Under the pieces are notes generated by a model. It saw only the letters and a list, made by a program, of their open reading frames with translations. It was not told the origin of the DNA and did not search any database. A DNA stretch of 14,630 nucleotides from an uncultured Flavobacteriaceae bacterium (GTDB lineage: Bacteria; Bacteroidota; Bacteroidia; Flavobacteriales; Flavobacteriaceae), in contig CAJWAY010000026.1 of assembly GCA_913020685.1 (NCBI GenBank), positions 1-14,630 of the forward strand. Reading direction: 5' to 3'. Of this stretch, positions 9,201 to 14,630 are shown piece by piece. The position numbers were made by a program, and so were the translations under genes. How positions within the stretch are numbered: position 1 is the first letter of the stretch; each line of letters opens with the position of its first letter.

Positions 9201-10090
9201 TAGGTTTTGTGAATTCATTCTCTATCACCGTTTGTTATAGAGGTAATGTTGTTTTGGATTCTGACAATGATGGTGTATCTGATAACCTTGATAATTGCCC
9301 CAGCATTTCGAATGCAGATCAATCCGATTCTAATGGTGACGGCCTGGGAGATGTATGTGATCTATACTCAAACGATAATTTTAGTTTGAAGAAGTCAAAT
9401 CCAACCTGTAGTGGAAAAAATAATGGTTCCATTTCTATATCAGCTATTGCATTTTTTGATTATAAACTCATCTTAAATGGACCCAATGATTTGAGAATTG
9501 AAAAATCATTTTCAAATCAAAATGAGTTGAAAATTCCTAATCTAGCTAAGGGAAATTACTCAATTTGTGTTCGCTCCCCCAGCAATACAAATTTTGAAAG
9601 GTGTTATACTACGGAATTGTATGATCCAGATCCACTCGGCCTTACTACACAAATTAACGAAGTTGATTTGACGGTAACTGTAGAATTATCAGGTGGAGAA
9701 AACTATCACCTTCGTCTCAATGGTAATAATTATAATTTAAAGACGGGAAGGCATCGCCTACCCTTAACGGCTGGCCATAACAGGCTTGAGGTTAGCTCAG
9801 ATTTAAGTTGTCAGAGTAGGTTGATCAGAGAAATTTATGTGGCTAAAGATTCTAGCGTCTATCCTAACCCTACTTCAGAAATAGTTAATATATCTATAGG
9901 CGGACAAGCTTTAAAAGCGAATATTTTATTATTCAATTTAGACGGAAATCTTTTATTCAGTAAAGAAGTTATTCTAAATCCATTAAAAAGAAGCTATCAA
10001 ATTCCAGTAGATCATTTTCCTCCAGGTTTATACTTTATTCGGGTGATTTCCGCGGATAGAATAGAAAATTTGAAACTCTTGAAGAATTGA
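6209..10090 (+). CDS. Secreted metzincin (reprolysin-like) metalloprotease with P-domain, TSP3 repeat and T9SS sorting domain
   Basis: This is an exported zinc endopeptidase of 1293 residues. Residues 1-23 are a signal peptide ending near GTNAQ. Residues 30-165 look like a propeptide. The metzincin domain (about 203-420) holds HEIAHQFGAFH, with zinc ligands His352, His356 and His362 and base Glu353, and the Met-turn STIMGYA (Met384). Ig/PKD-like modules follow (about 430-670), then a strand-rich module (680-765) and a fibronectin-III-like module (775-862). A proprotein-convertase P-domain (about 870-1010, with DHGYIGDISLYLVAPDNT) comes next. After it lies a thrombospondin type-3 calcium repeat (DSDNDGVSDNLDNCP, then DSNGDGLGDVCD). 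The T9SS type A sorting domain starts at VYPNPTSEIVNISI (1217-1230) and ends KLLKN. The start is inferred: TTG at 6209 gives a good signal peptide, an ATT at 6185 would add Lys residues, and the ATG at 6242 cuts the signal short. The substrate is unknown. Confidence 0.88.
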   Translation: MTIYRFCLFLLMIIFIGLSGTNAQQFWSLASDNPVEHLSISDDKGRLVMDFDAAAFQNKLTNLEGTSFLAGKDQVKMVLPNEYGEEEEFELEKTDVLSPELQEVFPEIRTYVGRSLERPNINIRLSYTPTGINAWIRNPSGESWFLQPLVGQKNRYISYKRSVQSTPDGFNCSTSLKDNWKDLTLSSNDRNSFRKVNSGVIKTFRLAISTTGGYTSFWGDDDPSNGTNKEDAYAAVVSTINRVNEVFETELGIHLELVTGLDLIFPNVETDPYTNDLNTQAQETLDEIFGAENYDVGHLFAYVNNGGNGNAGTVGSVCQNGIKGGAFSAHSFQGTANDPHLNDHFDIDYVTHEIAHQFGAFHTFSHNNEFEGFSAEPGSGSTIMGYAGIVGLDNVQLHSDPYFHYYSIQNINDYTDEKTCYSSITNENQIPTVSANRDYTLPVGTAYELKAVGSDPEGDSLYYCWEQLDSGQVDIYNFGPYNHLGAQARSMPPSISPNRVIPEMSAVLEGNLTVYNPQIDGQWETVSLVDRTMTWAVTARDRFPASIGGSGRMAFDIKALNFISDAGPFKMTSQNHEGILWEAGTKQILTWDVAQTDMAPIETKFVSVFLSTDGGANFEIRLLSSTPNDGEEVITVPGGISSDRVRIKIVPDNSIYFAVNSNDIEIISAPFVLTFDSYDQEACQDDVTFAFEFDVFSEADQSVSLSFIELPSALSAQFSNPQLTNADSSGTINISGFNNLPPQDLVVTLRAEGQNLSRSINLELKIREDNFQGIDLLTPVNPEQEQSRTVSLSWTAHQNATEYRIEVSKSETFSSLTHSKTVFSTSTSLENLDFSNVYFWRVKPINSCGEGGYSEAGNFRTYTVNCKTYNVEELPVQINDAIGSIVKTTDVNLDIYDQAIVQDLDVNLTIDHGYIGDISLYLVAPDNTRIKLAQNLGDNQNDYIDTVFDQESSNPVVFAVPPFTGRYRPQGDLSLLYGKNLKGRWKLEVQDQYDDSIVGFVNSFSITVCYRGNVVLDSDNDGVSDNLDNCPSISNADQSDSNGDGLGDVCDLYSNDNFSLKKSNPTCSGKNNGSISISAIAFFDYKLILNGPNDLRIEKSFSNQNELKIPNLAKGNYSICVRSPSNTNFERCYTTELYDPDPLGLTTQINEVDLTVTVELSGGENYHLRLNGNNYNLKTGRHRLPLTAGHNRLEVSSDLSCQSRLIREIYVAKDSSVYPNPTSEIVNISIGGQALKANILLFNLDGNLLFSKEVILNPLKRSYQIPVDHFPPGLYFIRVISADRIENLKLLKN

Positions 10091-10764
10091 TGAAAAGGTA
10101 TATGTTTTTGTTTGTATTGTTGTCAGTGGGATGCAAAAAAGAAGTTATCCCAGATCCTAAACCAGCCATTTTGATCGGCCCTGTGAATAATGATAAATGC
10201 AATACTGCAACAGTGTTGAATAACCAAAAGAGTCAAGTTAACTTTAGTTGGCAAAAAGCAGATCATACTGATGAATATGAGTTGGTGGTCAGAGACATTT
10301 TAACCAATGTGGACCAAAAAAAACGCACAATACGCTTTACTTCAACTGTTGTTTTGGACAGGGGAAAACAATATTCTTGGTGGGTCAACTCTCAGTCTGA
10401 ACGAACAGAGAACATAACCAAAAGTGAAGTTTGGACTTTTTATTTGGAGGGGCTCTCAACCAGCAGTTATTTCCCTTTTCCAGCAAAACTTTTGAGTCCG
10501 GAAAACAATTCACAGATTAGCCTAGAGAATGGTGCTTTTACTCTTAGATGGGAGGCGGTTGATTTAGATAACGATATAGAAAGTTATGATGTTTATTTAG
10601 GAGATGACCCTGATGATTTAAAGGTAGTCGCAGAAAATATAACGAACAATAGCTTTTCTGCTAATTTGAACCATGATCAATATTATTATTGGAAAATTAC
10701 TACAATAGATAAGCAAGAAAATGTTTCCCATTCTTCAGTAGGAATTTTCAAGACGTCTCCTTAG
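10090..10764 (+). CDS. Small lipoprotein with two fibronectin-III-like modules
   Basis: This is a 224-residue putative lipoprotein I cannot name. The ATG at 10090 shares its A with the TGA stop of the protease gene (TGATG), which implies coupled translation; a TTG one codon earlier is a less likely start. Residues 1-15 (MKRYMFLFVLLSVGC) are a short signal peptide with a lipobox, so Cys15 should be lipidated. The following KKEVIPDP lacks a strong acidic run. The rest is two strand-rich modules (about 26-125 and 135-224), each with fibronectin-III hallmarks: NFSWQKADHTDEYELVV then YSWWV in the first, and TLRWEAVDLDNDIESYDVYL then YYYWKI in the second. No catalytic residues are seen. It may tether or present the protease or bind polymers at the surface; this is inference from the pairing. 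The 3' end overlaps pth by 17 bases. Confidence 0.8.
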   Translation: MKRYMFLFVLLSVGCKKEVIPDPKPAILIGPVNNDKCNTATVLNNQKSQVNFSWQKADHTDEYELVVRDILTNVDQKKRTIRFTSTVVLDRGKQYSWWVNSQSERTENITKSEVWTFYLEGLSTSSYFPFPAKLLSPENNSQISLENGAFTLRWEAVDLDNDIESYDVYLGDDPDDLKVVAENITNNSFSANLNHDQYYYWKITTIDKQENVSHSSVGIFKTSP

Positions 10765-11374
10765 GAGCTTTGGTATTGAATTTACTCATGGTTCTCTCCA
10801 AGCCCAATTGGGTAAAAGAAATAATAATATCTATGCATTGGGGTAGTTTTTTGTTGACTATTTCCATTTCTTTTTTGGTGAATTTACCCAAAACAAAGTT
10901 TACCTGATTGAATGTTTTTTCTTCAGTCTTGATTCCAAAACGTAGTCTCGAATAATAAGTGGTATTAAGTTGGGATTCGATATCTTTAAGGCCGTTGTGA
11001 CCCCCATCCCTTCCCTTTCCTTTGAGTCGCAGCAAAGAAAACGGAAGGTGAAGATCGTCTGTGACGATTAGTATGTTTTGCAGGGCTATTTTTTCCCTCA
11101 AAGCCCAATACCTGACCGATTTTCCACTACGATTCATTAATGTTGAAGGTTTTAGGAGAATGATTTTTTTGCCTTTGTGGTTAAAACTTCCCATTGCGCC
11201 CAATTTAACATCGGTTAATTGGACCTCAAAACTGTTTGCCAAAAAATCAATTACTTCGAAACCTATGTTGTGTCGCGTCTCGAGGTATTCATCTCCTACA
11301 TTTCCTAAACCTACAATCAAGTATTTAGTCATGTCAATAGGTTCTGCACTACCAAAAAGCCACTTGAATAGCAT
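10748..11374 (-). CDS. pth: Peptidyl-tRNA hydrolase
   Basis: Pth cleaves the ester bond of peptidyl-tRNAs that fall off the ribosome, freeing tRNA. The 208-residue reading carries the family's catalytic set: Asn25 in VGLGNVG, His35 in TRHNIGFEV, Asp107 in VTDDLHLP and Asn127 in GGHNGLKDI. There are two possible starts. The ATG at 11374 adds MLFKWLFGSAEPID before MTKYLIVGLGN, while the ATG at 11332 gives the 194-residue core length. A short basic/hydrophobic extension like MLFKWLFG is, from memory, frequent in Bacteroidota Pth, so the longer form is kept. The gene lies just after the rplY terminator, so it probably has its own promoter or relies on readthrough. It is convergent with and overlaps the lipoprotein gene. 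Confidence 0.93.
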   Translation of the reverse strand: MLFKWLFGSAEPIDMTKYLIVGLGNVGDEYLETRHNIGFEVIDFLANSFEVQLTDVKLGAMGSFNHKGKKIILLKPSTLMNRSGKSVRYWALREKIALQNILIVTDDLHLPFSLLRLKGKGRDGGHNGLKDIESQLNTTYYSRLRFGIKTEEKTFNQVNFVLGKFTKKEMEIVNKKLPQCIDIIISFTQLGLERTMSKFNTKAPKETS

Positions 11375-11385
11375 TTCATAAAATT

Positions 11386-11416
11386 AAAAAAAGCATCTAC
11401 TATAAAGATGCTTTTT
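11386..11416 (-). terminator. Rho-independent terminator after rplY
   Basis: A perfect inverted repeat AAAAAGCATCT (11388-11398) / AGATGCTTTTT (11406-11416) is separated by a 7-base loop. Read on the minus strand the hairpin is followed by a run of seven U then AAUUU, as expected of an intrinsic terminator for the prs-rplY transcript. The GC part of the stem is short. On the + strand the stem also ends in five T, so it might work in both directions. It lies only a few bases before the pth start. Confidence 0.75.
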
Positions 11417-11437
11417 AGTGTAATTGATTGAGATTAT

Positions 11438-12085
11438 TTATTCCTCTCCAGAACTGCTTTCTCCCTCTGCTGAAGTTTCTGTTTCTTCAGTAGTTTCATC
11501 TTCTTGTTCTTCTAACTCCTCTTCAAGGCTCATAGAGGCTCTAGAGATTCTTACTTTACATACCACTGTATTATCAGGATGGAGAATGGTGAAATCTTCG
11601 CTATCCAAATCAGCAGTTGAAATTTTATCCCCCAGATTGAGTGAGGAAATGTTAACAGTAATAACATCAGGTAAATTTTTGGGAAGTGCTCTTACCTTTA
11701 GTTTACGTTTGCTGATGATCAAGGCACCTCCCTCAATCATTACTCCCGGTGCAGACCCCTCCATGACAACAGGTATTTCCATGTTCACCTCTTTGTCATC
11801 AGACAACTGATAGAAATCGACATGCAAAATTTTATCGCTAACTGGGTGAAATTGAATATCTTGTAGGATTGCATTTATTTTTTGATCTCCATTGATGTCC
11901 AGTATAACAGTATGTGCATTTGGTGTATAGACTAGTTTGCTGAAATCAAGTTCATTTGCGGAAAAATGTAGTGGGTTTTCTCCTCCATACAATACGCAGG
12001 GAACTTTATCAGCATTACGTAGGGCTTTGGTTGCGACCTTGCCTACGCTTTCTCTTTTAGATCCTTTAATAGTAATCGATTTCAT
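11438..12085 (-). CDS. rplY: Large ribosomal subunit protein L25 (general stress protein Ctc type)
   Basis: L25 binds 5S rRNA in the 50S central protuberance. The ATG at 12085 (MKSITIKGSKRESVGKVATK) gives 215 residues and matches the family start; the in-frame ATG 21 bases earlier falls within the prs stop region and would add MLCKINF. The N-terminal RNA-binding barrel contains VPCVLYGG near 30-37 and FHPVSDKILHVDFYQL near 85-100. The C-terminal TL5/CTC domain contains IPVVMEGSAPGVMIEGGALI. The last 28 or so residues are an acidic, Ser/Thr-rich tail (EEELEEQEDETTEETETS and on), a disordered extension common in this phylum. It follows prs after 10 bases, an arrangement of PRPP synthase and L25 seen widely in bacteria, and is closed by the hairpin at 11386-11416. 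Confidence 0.94.
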   Translation of the reverse strand: MKSITIKGSKRESVGKVATKALRNADKVPCVLYGGENPLHFSANELDFSKLVYTPNAHTVILDINGDQKINAILQDIQFHPVSDKILHVDFYQLSDDKEVNMEIPVVMEGSAPGVMIEGGALIISKRKLKVRALPKNLPDVITVNISSLNLGDKISTADLDSEDFTILHPDNTVVCKVRISRASMSLEEELEEQEDETTEETETSAEGESSSGEE

Positions 12086-12095
12086 GAAATTGATT

Positions 12096-13028
12096 TTACA
12101 TAACAAATTTTGAACTTATAGACTGATTGTAATGAACATTTTTCATTACCTCAGCAAATAATGGGGCGCAAGATAATACTTTTACTTTAGGGTGACTAAC
12201 TTTTGGAGGAATAGAATCAGTAACTATCAATTCTTCGAGTTGTGAGCCATCAATTTTTTCATATGCATTACCTGAAAGCAATGCGTGGGTGCATATGGCA
12301 CGAACAGATATCGCACCGCGTTTTTTCATCAAATCAGCCGCATTAGTTAGAGTTCCAGCCGTATCAACCATGTCATCTACCAGGACCACATTTTTGCCTT
12401 CAACGTTTCCTATGAGTTCCATGTGGGAAATTATATTGGATTTTTCTCTCTGCTTGTAACAGATCACAACTTCACTACTAAGAAATTTTGAATAGGCATA
12501 GGCACGTTTAGAGCCACCCATATCGGGTGAGGCAATCGTTAAATCAGACAGTTTTAATGAATTGATATAAGGGAGGAAAATTGTTGAGGCAAATAGGTGA
12601 TCCACAGGTTTTTCAAAAAACCCTTGGATTTGATCTGCATGTAAGTCCATGGTGATGATTCGCGTAGCTCCTGCTGACTCTAGTAATTTTGCAATCAATT
12701 TAGCCCCAATAGGAACTCTAGGCTTGTCTTTTCGGTCTTGCCTTGCCCAACCAAAATAGGGCATAACTGCAGTAATATGTCGGGCAGAAGCACGTTTTGC
12801 AGCATCAAGCATCAAGAGCATTTCCATCAAGTTTTCGCAGGAAGGGTGGGTGGAGCCTACAATAAAAATCCTAGCGCCTCGAACAGATTCTTCAAATGAA
12901 GGTTGAAACTCACCATCGCTATAACTTGAAAAGTTGACCTTTCCAATTTCAATTCCAAAATGATCGGCAATTGCTTTACCTAGGTTTACACTTTGTCTAC
13001 AAGTGAAAATTTTTGCGGGAGTTTCCAT
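12096..13028 (-). CDS. prs: Ribose-phosphate pyrophosphokinase (PRPP synthetase)
   Basis: Prs transfers pyrophosphate from ATP to ribose 5-phosphate to make PRPP for purine, pyrimidine, NAD, His and Trp synthesis. The 310-residue class I enzyme is full length. It shows NFSSYSDGEFQPSFEESVRG (32-51), the ATP-binding AVMPYFGWARQDRKDKPR (87-104), the metal-binding DLHADQIQGFF (128-138), a flexible-loop basic pair YKQREKSN (191-198), and the PRPP-binding loop VVLVDDMVDTAGTLTNA (214-230). The ATG at 13028 is preceded by a TAAATTTG promoter motif at close range. It is the first gene of prs-rplY and is divergent from the tRNA-Leu gene. Confidence 0.96.
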   Translation of the reverse strand: METPAKIFTCRQSVNLGKAIADHFGIEIGKVNFSSYSDGEFQPSFEESVRGARIFIVGSTHPSCENLMEMLLMLDAAKRASARHITAVMPYFGWARQDRKDKPRVPIGAKLIAKLLESAGATRIITMDLHADQIQGFFEKPVDHLFASTIFLPYINSLKLSDLTIASPDMGGSKRAYAYSKFLSSEVVICYKQREKSNIISHMELIGNVEGKNVVLVDDMVDTAGTLTNAADLMKKRGAISVRAICTHALLSGNAYEKIDGSQLEELIVTDSIPPKVSHPKVKVLSCAPLFAEVMKNVHYNQSISSKFVM

Positions 13029-13044
13029 AAGAAATAGATATACG

Positions 13045-13052
13045 CAAATTTA
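13045..13052 (-). promoter_or_regulatory. Bacteroidota -7 promoter motif before prs
   Basis: The minus strand reads TAAATTTG, an exact TAnnTTTG match, ending 16 bases before the prs ATG. The implied leader is about 10 bases. No TTG is seen 19-21 bases further upstream. It is identical in sequence to the serS motif. Confidence 0.5.
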
Positions 13053-13111
13053 AAAATAAAATAATGCTTTACCTTATTGGTAATTTTTTAATTAAGGCTA
13101 AATTATTTTTT

Positions 13112-13119
13112 TATTTTTG
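13112..13119 (+). promoter_or_regulatory. Bacteroidota -7 promoter motif before tRNA-Leu
   Basis: TATTTTTG matches TAnnTTTG and lies 28 bases before the mature tRNA 5' end, at the end of a very AT-rich stretch (13081-13118). It would produce a 5' leader of about 20 bases for RNase P to remove. The -33 element is not clear, and T-rich sequence makes chance matches more likely. Confidence 0.4.
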
Positions 13120-13147
13120 TGCCCTGATTAAGTACTCAAATCAAATT

Positions 13148-13229
13148 GCCTCGGTGGCGGAACTGGTAGACGCGCTGGATTCAAAATCCAGTTCTTTCGG
13201 GAGTGTGGGTTCGATTCCCACCCGAGGTA
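13148..13229 (+). tRNA. tRNA-Leu (anticodon CAA)
   Basis: This is an 82-base cloverleaf with a class II long variable arm. The acceptor stem pairs GCCTCGG (13148-13154) with CCGAGGT (13222-13228), with a G-U first pair and discriminator A at 13229. The D-arm contains GGTAGAC. The anticodon stem CTGGA/TCCAG (13175-13179, 13187-13191) holds the loop TTCAAAA, with CAA at 13182-13184, reading UUG codons. The T-arm is GTGGG/CCCAC around TTCGATT. The 3' CCA is not encoded. It stands alone in the gap between prs and the phosphoesterase remnant. Confidence 0.96.
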
Positions 13230-13291
13230 CAAAGCGTTTATTAATTTCTGTTTTGTGTTTCTTTTTGTAAATTACAAATAACACACACCAT

Positions 13292-13912
13292 TTATTTACA
13301 TTTTAACTCCATAGTTTTTTGATTTCCGAAGCCTTTTAACACCAAAATATCCCTGTAAATTCAAGTATTCCATAGCAGCTAACCATAGTGTCTACCATTC
13401 CAAATATGGTGATGTAGTATATTTTGTTTTTGAAATCATATCCTTCAGAATGATTTAGCCATTTATAAACGTTACAACATTGGAGCTATCCTCGAATATA
13501 TCTATAATTTCATGATCATTTTACAAATTATGAGGATTGTCATTAGGCCTTACGGGCATATGAGAAAAAGAATAACTTTTTGACCTAATATATCTGCATT
13601 TTCTAATTCTTGTTTTAGCTTGTTTTGTTGTGTTTTTCCAATTGCACTATATCAATAATAACTATTTGACTGGCCTTTTGTATTCTTTAAATATAAATCT
13701 AAATCTTGGATTTTGAGATCATGCAATGAGTTGGAAAAGTATGTAATATCTGTTGCGTCTAATAAAATAAATCTCCAAACTTTCTTAGAGCAGGAATAAA
13801 AGTAATCGGGCATTGATAAGCGGTCAAGAATATCTTTTAAATAAATCGAACCGAATGCACAATTGTAAAAACCTTTTCGTAAAAGATGGTGCTTGTATGA
13901 CTTCAACTTCAA
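13292..13912 (-). pseudogene. Decayed metallophosphoesterase (calcineurin-like, ADP-ribose/CDP-alcohol diphosphatase-like) remnant
   Basis: Joining minus-strand frames gives the C-terminal part of a calcineurin-like phosphatase. From 13912 an 86-residue stretch reads FYNCAFGSIYLKDI, then MPDYFYSCSKKVWRFILLDA and TDITYFSNSLHDL. It stops at TGA (13652-13654), where Trp is likely (a NSYYW-type site). The same frame resumes with YSAIGKTQQN and reaches VILF. A one-base loss in the T run near 13565-13569 shifts to SHMPVRPNDNPHNL, then TAA at 13521-13523, then NDHEIIDIFEDSSNVVTFING. A further one-base loss near 13455-13458 destroys the first His of the metal-binding GHNH block. The next frame reads NHSEGYDFKNKIYYITIFGM and YGILEFTG. 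A third shift near 13349-13353 gives DILVLKGFGNQKTMELKCK and the stop at 13292. The N-terminal metal-binding half (DxH, GDxxD) is missing. The 82 bases between this and the FGE gene show nothing I can assign. The 5' boundary is approximate. Confidence 0.8.
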
Positions 13913-13994
13913 CTGAAAATTCCTCCCTCACTTTTATGGCTTTGACGGCCAGGGCTGATAATCATGCCTTTGAGGAAATGAAAAAAGGAAATAT

Positions 13995-14630
13995 TTAAAT
14001 ATCCTTAACACATCGGAAACCGGTGTGTTGTGATCCTGTATCAGGGGAAGATTTCATCTTAGAAGCAACCCGATAGCCAGAGCAATAGTTGTCGTTGCAT
14101 AAAAAAGACCCGCCGCGTATAATTCTTTGAGCGATGTAGGGATTGTAAGGGTCGTAACTCTTCTCAGGCCCTTTAGGATTGGTTGATATTTTTCCCTTTA
14201 AGGTTTTATAGTAATCGAAGTTATACCAATCCAAACACCACTCCCATACGTTTCCTGCCATATCGTATAAACCGTATCCATTGGATTCGAATGACTTGAC
14301 TGGAGCAGTGTAAAAGAATAGGTCTTTATTAGTATTTCGGAAGGGAAATGAACCATCCCAACTGTTTGCCTTTACAGAACCGGTTGAAATTTCTTCATCT
14401 CCCCAGGGGTATTTTTTGTCTTTGAGTCCTCCACGAGCAGCCCATTCCCATTCAGCCTCCGTAGGAAGTCTTTTACCTGCCCATTTTGCGTATGCATTGG
14501 CATCTTCCCATGAAACGTGAACTACAGGGTGATCCTCTTTCCCTTGGATTGAACTACCTTTTCCTCGCGGTTGCCTCCAATTAGCCTTAGGTTTCCATTC
14601 CCACCAGGCAGCATAATTATTTAGGTCAAC
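13995..14630 (-). CDS. Formylglycine-generating enzyme (SUMF1/FGE-sulfatase) family protein, C-terminal part
   Basis: The 211 visible residues (the start is outside the window) are the catalytic half of an FGE-sulfatase domain. They contain HPVVHVSWEDANAYAKWAGK, then RLPTEAEWEWAARGG, YPWGDE, NGYGLYDMAGNVWEWCLDWY, RGGSFLCNDNYCSGYRVASK and HTGFRCV. FGE oxidises a cysteine (or serine analogues in other members) in a CxPxR motif of sulfatases to formylglycine. The two copper-binding catalytic cysteines of true FGEs, Cys336/Cys341 in human SUMF1, have clear equivalents in LCNDNYC (codons 14097-14099 and 14082-14084). Many SUMF1-like bacterial paralogues, including gliding-lipoprotein GldK/GldJ types, lack this pair, so a working sulfatase-maturing enzyme is plausible. 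No sulfatase gene is visible, and localisation cannot be judged without the N-terminus. The frame is intact to the stop. Confidence 0.88.
   Translation of the reverse strand, partial: VDLNNYAAWWEWKPKANWRQPRGKGSSIQGKEDHPVVHVSWEDANAYAKWAGKRLPTEAEWEWAARGGLKDKKYPWGDEEISTGSVKANSWDGSFPFRNTNKDLFFYTAPVKSFESNGYGLYDMAGNVWEWCLDWYNFDYYKTLKGKISTNPKGPEKSYDPYNPYIAQRIIRGGSFLCNDNYCSGYRVASKMKSSPDTGSQHTGFRCVKDI

Noticed and set aside
11424..11810. 128-residue Ser-rich + strand frame opposite rplY
   Set aside because: It is the antisense reading of the acidic L25 tail (Glu codons read as Ser/Leu), not an independent protein.
12086..12106. Longer L25 start adding MLCKINF
   Set aside because: The next ATG matches the family N-terminus and avoids overlapping the end of prs.
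13064..13270. 68-residue + strand reading frame spanning the tRNA-Leu
   Set aside because: It runs straight through the tRNA cloverleaf and its protein is the tRNA read as codons, so it is not a gene.
13264..13278. Perfect 15-base palindrome TTTGTAAATTACAAA downstream of tRNA-Leu
   Set aside because: It is entirely AT-rich, with a one-base centre and no following T run, so it is a poor terminator. Chance palindromes are likely in such sequence.
13813..13998. 61-residue + strand reading frame opposite the phosphoesterase remnant
   Set aside because: It is antisense to recognisable phosphoesterase sequence, has no family I recognise and no promoter. The part beyond 13912 is unexplained but too short to call.

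Overview
The window looks like core chromosome of a Bacteroidota member. The evidence is: TAnnTTTG-type -7 promoter motifs upstream of several genes, weak or absent Shine-Dalgarno sequences, a secreted protein ending in a type IX secretion (T9SS) sorting domain, a DUF4286 protein, and Bacteroidota-style versions of aspartokinase, RsmA and L25. It resembles Saprospiria/Cytophagia-like genomes, but the sequence alone does not fix the order. Most of the window is dense housekeeping DNA.

Layout. (1) 1-482: the 3' end of a + strand aspartokinase gene. (2) 479-6119: a tight minus-strand block transcribed ribF -> serS -> DUF4286 gene -> rsmA -> mgtE -> 2-hydroxyacid dehydrogenase. Its junctions are overlaps or gaps of a few bases, except for 51 bases between ribF and serS, where a second promoter probably lies. 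(3) 6209-10764: a + strand pair. The first gene encodes a 1293-residue secreted metzincin metalloprotease with a proprotein-convertase P-domain, a thrombospondin type-3 calcium repeat and a T9SS C-terminal signal. The second, translationally coupled to it, encodes a small lipoprotein with two fibronectin-III-like modules. (4) 10748-13028: minus-strand prs -> rplY, a terminator hairpin, then pth. (5) 13148-13229: tRNA-Leu(CAA) on the + strand. (6) 13292-13912: a decayed metallophosphoesterase pseudogene with two in-frame stops and about three frameshifts, reconstructed here by joining frames. (7) 13995-14630: the C-terminal 211 residues of a formylglycine-generating-enzyme family protein with both catalytic cysteines, running off the window.

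How the genes fit together. The minus-strand blocks supply translation and cofactor functions: flavin cofactors, seryl-tRNA, 16S rRNA dimethylation, Mg2+ uptake, PRPP, ribosomal L25 and peptidyl-tRNA recycling. The accessory content is the protease/lipoprotein pair, probably an exported proteolysis module, and the right-hand end, where a live FGE-like gene sits beside a dead phosphoesterase gene. I see no CRISPR array, insertion sequence, phage gene or defence system. The least ordinary items are the multidomain protease with its coupled lipoprotein, the pseudogene, and the FGE.
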